Shown here in pieces: positions 26,115 to 33,532 of a stretch of DNA of 64,000 nucleotides. The DNA is from Nguyenibacter vanlangensis (GTDB lineage Bacteria; Pseudomonadota; Alphaproteobacteria; Acetobacterales; Acetobacteraceae): the NCBI RefSeq assembly GCF_038719015.1, contig NZ_CP152276.1, positions 4,419,501 to 4,483,500 of the forward strand, in the 5' to 3' direction. The position numbers and the translations under genes were made by a program. The notes below the pieces were generated by a model. That model was not told where the DNA came from. It worked only from the letters and a program-made list of their open reading frames with translations, and made no database searches. Position 1 is the first letter of the stretch; every line of letters starts with the position of its first letter.

Positions 26115-27643
26115 CCGCCCCCGCTCCGCCGTCCGCCGTCGCCCTGATCCGCGCCGGCGAGCCCGAGGCCGGCGCCTGGCGCTTCCGGCTCACGGAGGAT
26201 GAATGGCGCGACCTGGCGCTCGCCCTGCGGCATGATCCGCTGCCCTTCGTCGGGCTGTGGGCCGACGGGCAGGACGTCCACGCCCTGTTCCTCGAAGCCG
26301 GCGAATGGCCGCTGGTGGCCAGCATCGCACCCAGCCAGGGGCGCTATCTCGCCCTGTCCCCCGTCCGTCCGGCCGCCGCGCTGCCCGAACGCTGCGTGCA
26401 GGATCTGTGGGGTTTCGCCGCGATGGAGGCCCGCGATACCGGCCCCTGGCTCGATCACGGGCTCTGGACGGCGACCTGGCCGCTCAGCGCGCGCCCCGGC
26501 CCCGTCTCCTGGCCACCCGAGCCGCCGGACTTCGCCGCGACCCGCGTCCCGTCCGGCCGGACGGTCCTCGGCGCCGGCCCGGCCGACGGCGCGCATCACG
26601 CCCCCGCCCATCTCCGGCTGGCCCTCGGATCGGGACCGGCCGCCTCCAGCCGGATCGGCGCCGCGGAATGGCGCCTGGGCTACGCCCATCGCGGCGTCGC
26701 CGCCCGGATGCGGGGGCTGGACGGCCCGGCCGCCTGCCGCCTCGCGGGGCGGGTCGCAGCCGGCGCGTCGGTCGCGCATCAATCCGCCTTCTGCCGCGCG
26801 CTGGAGGTCGCGACCCGGACCGAAATCGGTCCCGACACCCATGACGGCCGCGTCATGCTGGCCGAACTCGAACGGATCGCCACCGCCCTGCACGACGTGG
26901 CCAGGACCGTCCACGCCGCCGGGGGCGCGGCGCCGGCGGCGGAATGCGAACGCCTGCGCGAAACCCTGCTGGACCTGTATGGCCGCCTGTTCGGCCACCG
27001 GCTGCTGATGGACCTGGTCCACCCCCAGGGGATCGGGCCCGAGGACGCGGCCACCCTCGCCGCCGTTGCCCGCCGGACCGCCGAACAGGTCGAATCCGGC
27101 CTGCCGGCCATCCGCCGCGCCCTGTCCTGGCCCGGGCTCGCCGCCCGCATGCAGGGGCGCGGCGTCATGACCGAACAGGCCGCCCGCGCGCTGGGCATCG
27201 GCGGCCCCGCCGGCCGCGCCTCGGGACGCGAGGACGACCTGCGCCGCCTGGCCCACCTGGTACCCGGCTATCGCCGCGACTGGCTGGATAGCGGCGTCCG
27301 CCGGGCCGGCGACGTCGCGGCGCGGGTCGATCTGCGCCTGGCCGAAATCGCCGGCAGCGCGCGCATCCTGCACGCCGCCGCGCGGGATTTCTCTCCCGGC
27401 GCGCAGCCCCCCGGCACGCCGCAGCGCCATGACGGCGAGGGCGTGGGCTGCGCCGAGGGCCCGCGCGGCGCGGTCTGGTACTGGCTCCGCGTCGCCGGCG
27501 GCACCATCCTGCACGCCGCCATCCGCGATCCGGCCCTGGCCCAGGTCGCGGCGCTCGACCACGTCCTGCCCGGCGCCGATCCCGACGACGCGGCGATGAT
27601 CGTCCGCTCATTCGGCCTGTCCGCCGCCGGGGCGGACCAGTAA
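26111..27643 (+). CDS. HyfG-like large subunit without NiFe ligands (NuoC-NuoD-like fusion)
   Basis: 510 residues. The N-terminal third resembles the NuoC-like domain of HyfG/HycE, ending in ERCVQDLWGFAAMEARDTG. The rest matches the NuoD/NiFe large-subunit fold, with ELERIATALHDVARTVHAAG near residue 260 and LLMDLVHPQGIGPED near 300. Active hydrogenases carry a CxxC near the start of this fold (CGICG in HycE) and a DPCxxC near the end. Here the regions read AAGASVAHQSAFC and VRSFGLSAAGAD, so the CxxC motifs are gone. It is therefore not a NiFe hydrogenase and resembles Ehr-type or complex-I-like subunits. Confidence 0.82.
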   Translation: MTAPAPPSAVALIRAGEPEAGAWRFRLTEDEWRDLALALRHDPLPFVGLWADGQDVHALFLEAGEWPLVASIAPSQGRYLALSPVRPAAALPERCVQDLWGFAAMEARDTGPWLDHGLWTATWPLSARPGPVSWPPEPPDFAATRVPSGRTVLGAGPADGAHHAPAHLRLALGSGPAASSRIGAAEWRLGYAHRGVAARMRGLDGPAACRLAGRVAAGASVAHQSAFCRALEVATRTEIGPDTHDGRVMLAELERIATALHDVARTVHAAGGAAPAAECERLRETLLDLYGRLFGHRLLMDLVHPQGIGPEDAATLAAVARRTAEQVESGLPAIRRALSWPGLAARMQGRGVMTEQAARALGIGGPAGRASGREDDLRRLAHLVPGYRRDWLDSGVRRAGDVAARVDLRLAEIAGSARILHAAARDFSPGAQPPGTPQRHDGEGVGCAEGPRGAVWYWLRVAGGTILHAAIRDPALAQVAALDHVLPGADPDDAAMIVRSFGLSAAGADQ

Positions 27644-27657
27644 GTGGACCAGTAAGT
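27634..27657. repeat. Duplicated terminal codons and stop of the hyfG-like gene
   Basis: GGACCAGTAAGT occurs twice in tandem. The first copy holds the last codons and the TAA of the HyfG-like gene; the second repeats them in the short gap before the HyfI-like gene. Confidence 0.85.
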
Positions 27658-27674
27658 TAAAGAAAGGAGCGACC

Positions 27675-28160
27675 ATGGCCCTGATGCGCGCGATCCTGGC
27701 CGCCCTGGCCGGCGGCCATGCCGCCCGGCGCCCCGACCTGCCTCGACTGGCGGCGCCGCGCGGGCGCCCGCTCGCACTGTTCCATGTCGAAACCGGCGGC
27801 TGCGAGGGCTGCGCGCTCGAAATCGCCGCGCTCGACAGCGCCGCCTACGCCCTGGCGCCGACCGGCATCCGCTTCGTCGCCACGCCGCGCTTGGCCGACA
27901 TCCTGCTGGTGACTGGCCCGCTGACCCGCGCCATGGCCCCGGTGCTCGAATCCGCCTGGCACGCCATGCCCGATCCCCGCGCCCTGGTCGCGGTCGGCGC
28001 CTGCGCGATCGACGGCGGACCGTTCGCGGAAAATTACGCGGTGCTCGGCGGGCTGCAGGACCGCACGACGATCGACCTCGCCATTCCGGGCTGCCCGCCA
28101 TCCCCCGCCGCCATCATGGCCGGCCTGGCCGCCATCCTCACCCCCGCCGTACCACGCTAG
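27675..28160 (+). CDS. HyfI-like small subunit (NuoB family) with intact Fe-S cysteines
   Basis: 161 residues. It matches the NuoB/HyfI small subunit, which holds the N2-type proximal 4Fe-4S cluster. All four expected cysteines are visible: two in FHVETGGCEGCALE (near residue 45), one in AVGACAIDGGPF (near 110) and one in IPGCPPSP (near 140). A GAAAGGAGC ribosome-binding site precedes the ATG. The retained cluster beside a large subunit lacking NiFe ligands argues for a redox-active, non-hydrogenase complex (inference). The gene ends just before a strong terminator. Confidence 0.85.
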   Translation: MALMRAILAALAGGHAARRPDLPRLAAPRGRPLALFHVETGGCEGCALEIAALDSAAYALAPTGIRFVATPRLADILLVTGPLTRAMAPVLESAWHAMPDPRALVAVGACAIDGGPFAENYAVLGGLQDRTTIDLAIPGCPPSPAAIMAGLAAILTPAVPR

Positions 28161-28210
28161 CCGTTATTTTATCGAGGACCAGAATGACACTAATCTATTG
28201 ATTTTATTAT

Positions 28211-28246
28211 TTTATTCCGAAATTCGCCTGCGAATTTCGGAATAAA
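28211..28246. terminator. Bidirectional terminator hairpin
   Basis: An almost perfect inverted repeat with stem TTCCGAAATTCGC/GCGAATTTCGGAA and a CT loop, extended by T-rich and A-rich flanks to 18 paired bases. It lies between the convergent HyfI-like gene and pssA and has U-tracts in both directions. A similar hairpin occurs at 54251. Confidence 0.88.
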
Positions 28247-28250
28247 AACA

Positions 28251-29207
28251 CTAGGCCGTCCCGCCCGCCTCCGGCGCATCATCCTCGGCCTGCAGGTCCT
28301 GCGCCTCTTTCTTCAGCTTGTGAAAGCTGCGTCGGCTCAGCGGCAGCAGCGCCACATAGATCACCCCCGCGGCGGCCAGCGCCCCCCACGGATCGGCCAC
28401 CAGGATGGCCGCATAGGCCCCGGTGCCCAGCATCAGCGGCAGCACATAGGCCGACGGCACCTTGAAATTCTTGAACGACCAGACCGGAATGGTCGACACC
28501 AGCAGAAACGCGGTGCCGCTCAGCGTCAGCGCCGGCAGCAGCGGCAGCCGCGTCATGGCATAGACCCCGTCCCAGCCCAGCTTGCGCGCCTCCAGCCCCA
28601 GGAACAGCGGAAACATCGCCAGCCCCGCCCCGGCCGGCGCCGGCACGCCGGTGAAGAAATTGCTGGCATATTTGGGCTTGTCGGTATCGTCCAGGCTGGC
28701 ATTGAACCGCGCCAGGCGCAGCGCCATGCACACGGTGAACATGATGCAGGGCAGATAGCCATAGCGCCCCGCATCCCGCAGCGCCCACAGATACAGCACG
28801 AATCCCGGCGCGACGCCGAAGCACAGGAAGTCCGACAGGCTGTCGAATTCGGCGCCGAACCGGCTGGTGCCGCGCAGCAGCCGCGCGATGCGCCCATCCA
28901 GCCCGTCGATGCAGGCCGCAATCAGCAGCGCCACCGCCGCGTCGCCGAACCGGTCATCCAGGGCGAAGCGCATCCCCGTCAGCCCGGCGCACAGGCCCAG
29001 CATCGTCATGATGTTGGGGATCAGCCGGTTGAAGGACGGCCCGCGCACCCGCGGCCGGCGGCGCCGCACCAGCCGCCGCCGCCTGCGCCCGCGCATCGCC
29101 GAAGCCCCGGCAGACGGAGCCGCCGCAGCCGGCCCCGTCGCGTTCGGCCCCGCCGCGTTCGGCGGCGTCGCATCGGGCCCGGCGCCGCGCGGGTCGGACA
29201 CGTCCAT
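28251..29207 (-). CDS. pssA: CDP-diacylglycerol-serine O-phosphatidyltransferase
   Basis: 318 residues, integral membrane. It makes phosphatidylserine from CDP-diacylglycerol and serine. The CDP-alcohol phosphatidyltransferase signature is clear: DGLDGRIARLL followed by SRFGAEFDSLSDF near residue 95-120. The family core begins at FNRLIPNIMTMLGLC; the preceding 55 residues are a low-complexity Ala/Pro then Arg-rich leader, so the true start may be later. It lies 5 bases after psd, forming a phosphatidylethanolamine pair. Confidence 0.93.
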   Translation of the reverse strand: MDVSDPRGAGPDATPPNAAGPNATGPAAAAPSAGASAMRGRRRRRLVRRRRPRVRGPSFNRLIPNIMTMLGLCAGLTGMRFALDDRFGDAAVALLIAACIDGLDGRIARLLRGTSRFGAEFDSLSDFLCFGVAPGFVLYLWALRDAGRYGYLPCIMFTVCMALRLARFNASLDDTDKPKYASNFFTGVPAPAGAGLAMFPLFLGLEARKLGWDGVYAMTRLPLLPALTLSGTAFLLVSTIPVWSFKNFKVPSAYVLPLMLGTGAYAAILVADPWGALAAAGVIYVALLPLSRRSFHKLKKEAQDLQAEDDAPEAGGTA

Positions 29208-29212
29208 ATCGG

Positions 29213-29890
29213 TCAGAGACGCGCCATGACGGTCTCGCCGCCCACCATCGTCTGCCCCGCCGCGACCAGCGGCTCGACGCCGGGCGGCAGGTACAGGTCG
29301 GTGCGCGAGCCGAAGCGGATCAGCCCGAACCGCTCCCCGGCCTCATAGGCCATGCCTTCCTCGGCCTCGCACAGGATGCGCCGGGCGATCAGCCCCGCGA
29401 TCTGCACCACCGCCAGGTTCCGCCCGTCCGGCAGGGTCAGGCGCAGCGCGTTGCGCTCGTTCAGCTCCGACGCCTTGTCCAGGCTGGCATTCAGGAACTG
29501 GCCGGGGTGATAGGCCACGCGGGTCACCGTCCCGGCCGCCGGCATGCGGTTGATATGCACGTCCAGCACCGACAGAAAGGTTGCGATCCGCCATACCGGG
29601 GCATCGCCCATCTCCAGCGATTCGGGCGGGCTGACCTTCTCCACCGACACCACGCGCCCGTCGGCGGGGGCCAGGGCCAGGTGCGCGTCGGCGGGCGGCA
29701 CCCGCTCGGGATCGCGGAAGAAATACAGGCAGAAGCCGAAGAACAGCCCGGCCGCCGTGCCCAGCCACTTCGCCGGCCGCCACGGCAGGGCCCGGCCGGC
29801 CAGCGCGGCCGCGCCGGATGCCAGAAGGAAGGGACGGGCCGCCCGATGCGGCGGCGCCAGGACGAGTTTCATGGATTGGATCAGGGACAT
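29213..29890 (-). CDS. psd: Phosphatidylserine decarboxylase proenzyme
   Basis: About 225 residues from the ATG at 29890, the short alphaproteobacterial type. It converts phosphatidylserine to phosphatidylethanolamine and self-cleaves to form a pyruvoyl group. The self-cleavage site is the GS of [12 protein letters not shown] near residue 195. Other marks are [11 protein letters not shown] near 65 and VDVHIN-type [14 protein letters not shown] near 110, with an N-terminal hydrophobic segment. The 137 bases upstream to the methyltransferase gene show no other feature. Confidence 0.93.
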   Translation of the reverse strand: MSLIQSMKLVLAPPHRAARPFLLASGAAALAGRALPWRPAKWLGTAAGLFFGFCLYFFRDPERVPPADAHLALAPADGRVVSVEKVSPPESLEMGDAPVWRIATFLSVLDVHINRMPAAGTVTRVAYHPGQFLNASLDKASELNERNALRLTLPDGRNLAVVQIAGLIARRILCEAEEGMAYEAGERFGLIRFGSRTDLYLPPGVEPLVAAGQTMVGGETVMARL

Positions 29891-30027
29891 GGGCCGAAGT
29901 TCATGAAGCGTTCGGGTCGGACGGTCAAGCACCGGCCCCGGCGACACCGCCGCGCGGGACGATCCGGCGGAACCGAGTGTGCCACGGATCGCGTCCGCGG
30001 TCAGCCGGGATCGTCATGCGGCCGGCC

Positions 30028-30801
30028 TCAGCCGGGTTCATAGATCCGCCGCGGCACGCGGATCAGTGCCGGGGCCGGCGCCGCAGGCATGCCGGCATAC
30101 ACGTCCTTGACCGCCTCGATCACGAACACGCCCCCCAGCGCGGGCAGCAGCGCATGGCCCGCCGCCTCGGCCAGGTTTCCCAGCGCCCGGTGCGCGGCCC
30201 CCATCGGCGGCAGGTACAGCGCCCCGTCATGCCGCTCGGCCCGCAGAAAGGCCCGCGACAGGCGGCGCGCGATCTGGCGCGGCGAAAAGGGCGCGCCCTG
30301 GCCGAACGGCGTGTCGTCCGCATGCGCCCACCACCCCGCGCGGTTCGGCACCACCAGCAGCAGCCGCCCGTCATCCTTCAGGATCTTCCATGCGGACCGC
30401 AGCAGCTCGTCCGGCCGCTCGGCGGTCTCCAGCGCATGGACCATCAGCACCCGGTCGAAATGCAGCTCGGGGAAGGGCAGCCGATCCTCGGCCACCATGC
30501 AGTCATGCACGCCGATCGGCGCGATGGTCGCCGCATCGCGCGTCACCGCCGTATCCAGCCGCGCCGACAGGCACATGACCGCCCCCGGGGCCGCTCCCGA
30601 GGCCGCCCCCGGCCGCGCCCAAAGCGGCAGATAGGGCAGCGTATAGCCCAGCCCCAGGATCCGCTCGCCCGCCCGGGGCGCGGACCCGGGCCCCGTACTC
30701 GGCCAGAATGTCCGCAGCCGCTGCCGCAGCAGCCGCGCGGTGTTCTCGCCCGGCCGGCTGGCATAGAATTTCGCGGCGGTGCGGATGTCGTCTTGCATCA
30801 C
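30028..30801 (-). CDS. Class I SAM-dependent methyltransferase
   Basis: 257 residues. The fold is Rossmann-like methyltransferase type 11: motif I is weak (ERILGLGYTLPYLPL near residue 47), and the acidic post-II block LPFPELHFDRVLMVHALETA near 110 and LKDDGRLLLVVPNRAGWWA near 140 are clear. Proteins of this kind often sit next to gloB in alphaproteobacteria, as here, where the two genes are divergent. Substrate is not known. The start at 30801 lies 65 bases from the gloB start. Confidence 0.82.
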   Translation of the reverse strand: MMQDDIRTAAKFYASRPGENTARLLRQRLRTFWPSTGPGSAPRAGERILGLGYTLPYLPLWARPGAASGAAPGAVMCLSARLDTAVTRDAATIAPIGVHDCMVAEDRLPFPELHFDRVLMVHALETAERPDELLRSAWKILKDDGRLLLVVPNRAGWWAHADDTPFGQGAPFSPRQIARRLSRAFLRAERHDGALYLPPMGAAHRALGNLAEAAGHALLPALGGVFVIEAVKDVYAGMPAAPAPALIRVPRRIYEPG

Positions 30802-30866
30802 GCCCGATTAACACAAATTGTGGAAACATGCCGCGCCAGGCCGCGCGCCCTCAGACGGAGACGACC

Positions 30867-31595
30867 ATGGGACTTTCGATCCGCCCGATCCCGATCCTGA
30901 CCGACAATTACGCCTGGTTCCTGCGTGACGAGGAAAGCGGCGCCACCGCCCTGGTCGACCCGGCCGAGGAAGCCCCCCTGGTCGCCGCGATCGAGGCCGA
31001 AGGCGGCCGGCTCGACCAGATTTTCCTGACGCATCATCATGCCGATCACGTGGTGGCGACCGACGCGCTGCGCAAGCGCTTCGGCGCGATCGTCACCGGG
31101 GCCGCGGCCGACGCCTACCGCCTGCCGATGCTCGACTACGCCGTGTCCGACGGCGACACGGTCGCCCTGGGCGACATGATCGGCACGGTGATGGAAACTC
31201 CCGGCCACACGCGCGGCCATATCGCCTATTATTTCGCCGCCGCGCCGGCCCTGTTCTGCGGCGACACGCTGTTCAGCCTGGGCTGCGGCCGCCTGTTCGA
31301 AGGCTCGGCCGAGGAAATGTTCCACGCGCTGCACCGCATCGCCGCCCTGCCGGACAGCACCCTGGTCTGCTGCGGGCACGAATATACCCTGGCCAATACC
31401 CGCTTCGCCCTGGCGGTCGACCCCGACAACGCGGCCCTGCACGCCCGCGTCGCCGAAATCAACACCCTGCGGGCCGAGGCCCGCCCCACCGTGCCCGTCC
31501 GGCTGGGGCTGGAAAAACAGACCAACCCCTTCCTGCGCGCCCCCGACGTCGCCACCTTCGCCCGCCTCCGCCGCGAAAAGGACGTGTTCCGGTAA
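30867..31595 (+). CDS. gloB: Hydroxyacylglutathione hydrolase (glyoxalase II)
   Basis: About 242 residues from the ATG at 30867. GloB hydrolyses S-lactoylglutathione in methylglyoxal detoxification. It is a metallo-beta-lactamase fold enzyme; metal ligands are in FLTHHHADH near residue 55, H in TPGHTRGHI near 110, D in FCGDTLFSLGCGRLFEG near 130 and H in CCGHEYTLAN near 170. The C-terminal HAGH_C region ends with TNPFLRA, which contacts glutathione in the family. It is divergent from the methyltransferase gene. Confidence 0.94.
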   Translation: MGLSIRPIPILTDNYAWFLRDEESGATALVDPAEEAPLVAAIEAEGGRLDQIFLTHHHADHVVATDALRKRFGAIVTGAAADAYRLPMLDYAVSDGDTVALGDMIGTVMETPGHTRGHIAYYFAAAPALFCGDTLFSLGCGRLFEGSAEEMFHALHRIAALPDSTLVCCGHEYTLANTRFALAVDPDNAALHARVAEINTLRAEARPTVPVRLGLEKQTNPFLRAPDVATFARLRREKDVFR

Positions 31596-31604
31596 ATTAT
31601 CGAA

Positions 31605-32267
31605 TCACGGGGACTCGGCCGCGACCACCCACCCGTTTCCCGCCCTGGCGAACAGCGGGGTCTCGAACACGGCCTGAACCGGCAGGCGGACCTGCTCCGC
31701 CCAGCGCTGGGTCTGCGCCATGGCGCACGATACCGCCACCGGCACCACGCCGATCCGTGCCAGCAGCGCCAGCGCGGCGGCGATCGACCGCCCGGTGCTG
31801 ACGGCGTCGTCCACCACCAGCACCCGCCGCCCCTCCAGCAGGCCGCGCAGATTGGGGTCCAGATACAGGCGCTTCCCCGCATCCGGACTGGTGATCGACG
31901 CGATGGGCTCCGACAGCCCCGCGTCGTACCAGAATTTCCGCGACGTCCCCAGCGGCACGAACCGCGCATGGCCGCAGGCCCGGGCAACGGCCGGCGCCAG
32001 CCCCAGCCCCAGGGTCGGCAGCCCCACCACGATGTCCGGCGCCAGCGCGCGGGCGCGCGCGCCCATCGCATCCGTGATCGCATCCAGCACGGCAAAGGCG
32101 GCATGATTGGCCAGGAAGGACGCCACCGCATGCACGCCGTCCGGCAACGGCCGGATCGGCAGATCCAGCAGCCGCGCGCCCACGCAGACGGTATAGCGGT
32201 CGCGAAACACCGGCCCGGCCGCGCGCTCCGTCGCGAAATCCTGCCAGAAGGACTGCGTGCCGCTCAT
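31605..32267 (-). CDS. Phosphoribosyltransferase, probably purine salvage
   Basis: 220 residues. A type I phosphoribosyltransferase fold with the PRPP-binding loop RRVLVVDDAVSTGRSI near residue 145 and an upstream PDIVVGLPTLGLGLAP strand near 80. It resembles adenine/xanthine phosphoribosyltransferase-like proteins. The start at 32267 overlaps the M20 gene stop in ATGA form, making it the last cistron of the purine operon. It would convert a free base such as hypoxanthine to its nucleotide (inference). It converges on gloB with a 9-base gap. Confidence 0.85.
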   Translation of the reverse strand: MSGTQSFWQDFATERAAGPVFRDRYTVCVGARLLDLPIRPLPDGVHAVASFLANHAAFAVLDAITDAMGARARALAPDIVVGLPTLGLGLAPAVARACGHARFVPLGTSRKFWYDAGLSEPIASITSPDAGKRLYLDPNLRGLLEGRRVLVVDDAVSTGRSIAAALALLARIGVVPVAVSCAMAQTQRWAEQVRLPVQAVFETPLFARAGNGWVVAAESP

Positions 32268-33532
32268 CCCGCCTCCACCAGCGCGGCGAACAGCCGCACC
32301 GCGGGCTCCAGCACCGCCTCGTCGAAATCGAACGCCCCGTCGTGATGGCCGGCCGCCAGGTCCGCGCCGATCAGGCAATATCCCGCCCGTCCGCCCCGTG
32401 CCTGCACCCGCCGCATCATGAAGGTCGCGTCGTCGCCCCCGCCGATCGGCCATTCCGCGACGATCCGCCCGATGCCGGCCTGTGCCGCCGCCGCGGCGAC
32501 CCGCGTCCGCACCGCCGGGTCGGACACCGCGCTGACCGAATGCCCGCGCGCGATCACCTCCACCGTGGCGCCCTGCATCATCGCCGCGCCCCGGATCACA
32601 TGCCCGGCCCGCTCGGCCAGCCCCTCCAGGATCGCCTCGGTCTCGGCGCGGTATTCGATCTCCATGCGGGCCGTATCGCCCACCACGTTGCGCGCCCGCC
32701 CGGCTTCCAGCCGCCCGACATTCACATGGGTCACGCCGCTGCCATGGCGGGGCATGGCATGCAGGCCCAGCGCCGCCGCCGCCGCCGCCAGCAGGGCATT
32801 GCGGCCCGCCTCCGGCGCCATCGCGGCATGGGCCGGCCGGCCATGGAACAGCACGTCCTGCCTCACCGACCACAGAAACCCGTTCGCCGCCGTCGCCACC
32901 TGCCCGCTGGGCAGCAGGCAGCCCAGATGCCCGGCCAGGAACAGGTCCACATCATCCAGCACGCCGGCCTCGACCATCGGCAGCGCGCCGCGCCCCCCTT
33001 CCTCGGCGGGCTGGAAGATCAGCCGCAGCGTGCCGCGCCAGGCCGCCTCCGGCGCGGCCAGACGCTCGGCCACCGCCAGCCCGATCGCCACATGCCCGTC
33101 ATGCCCGCAGGCATGCATCATCCCCGGCCGGGCCGAGGCAAAGCCCAGCCGGGCAGGGGTGTGGGCGGCATCCGTCGCCTCCTGCACCGGCAGCGCATCC
33201 ATGTCGAAGCGCAGCGCCGTCACCGGCCCGTCGCCCCGCCGCAGCTCGGCCACCACGGCCGTCTGGCCGCCCGGCATCCGCGCCATCCAGCGCCCATCGC
33301 CCCCCGCCGCGATCGCCGCTTCCCGCGCCAGGGCGATCTCGCGGTCCGACGGCGGGGCCAGCATCGCCTCGGCCCGCATCACCTCGGGGCCGATCCGCAG
33401 CGCATAGCCCAGCGCGTCCAGCCGCCCGGCCACCAGCGATGCCGTGCGATATTCCAGGAAACCGGTTTCCGGATGGCGGTGCAGCGCCCGCCGCATCCCG
33501 ACCACCTCGCGCGGAAAGTCGGCCCCGCTCAT
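32264..33532 (-). CDS. M20-family amidohydrolase (hippurate/p-aminobenzoyl-glutamate hydrolase type)
   Basis: 422 residues, M20D-like. Conserved blocks are RRALHRHPETGFLEYRTA near residue 14, TALRFDMDALPVQE near 105, MMHACGHDGHVAIGLA near 138 and IFQPAEEGGRGALPM near 170, with the metal-binding CGHDGH and catalytic EE. This group removes acyl or aminoacyl groups from amides. Both ends overlap neighbours by 4 bases (ade upstream, phosphoribosyltransferase downstream), so it is firmly part of the purine operon although its substrate is unclear. Confidence 0.9.
   Translation of the reverse strand: MSGADFPREVVGMRRALHRHPETGFLEYRTASLVAGRLDALGYALRIGPEVMRAEAMLAPPSDREIALAREAAIAAGGDGRWMARMPGGQTAVVAELRRGDGPVTALRFDMDALPVQEATDAAHTPARLGFASARPGMMHACGHDGHVAIGLAVAERLAAPEAAWRGTLRLIFQPAEEGGRGALPMVEAGVLDDVDLFLAGHLGCLLPSGQVATAANGFLWSVRQDVLFHGRPAHAAMAPEAGRNALLAAAAAALGLHAMPRHGSGVTHVNVGRLEAGRARNVVGDTARMEIEYRAETEAILEGLAERAGHVIRGAAMMQGATVEVIARGHSVSAVSDPAVRTRVAAAAAQAGIGRIVAEWPIGGGDDATFMMRRVQARGGRAGYCLIGADLAAGHHDGAFDFDEAVLEPAVRLFAALVEAG

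Noticed and set aside
19661..27562. Two long minus-strand open frames (about 1170 and 1450 codons) under the Hyf-like operon
   Set aside because: Products are Ala/Arg/Pro/Ser-rich without domains, while the plus strand carries hydrophobic subunits, Fe-S motifs and ribosome-binding sites. They are shadows of GC-rich codon use.
26111..28160. Active NiFe hydrogenase
   Set aside because: The CxxC motifs that bind nickel and iron are missing in the large subunit and no maturation genes are nearby.
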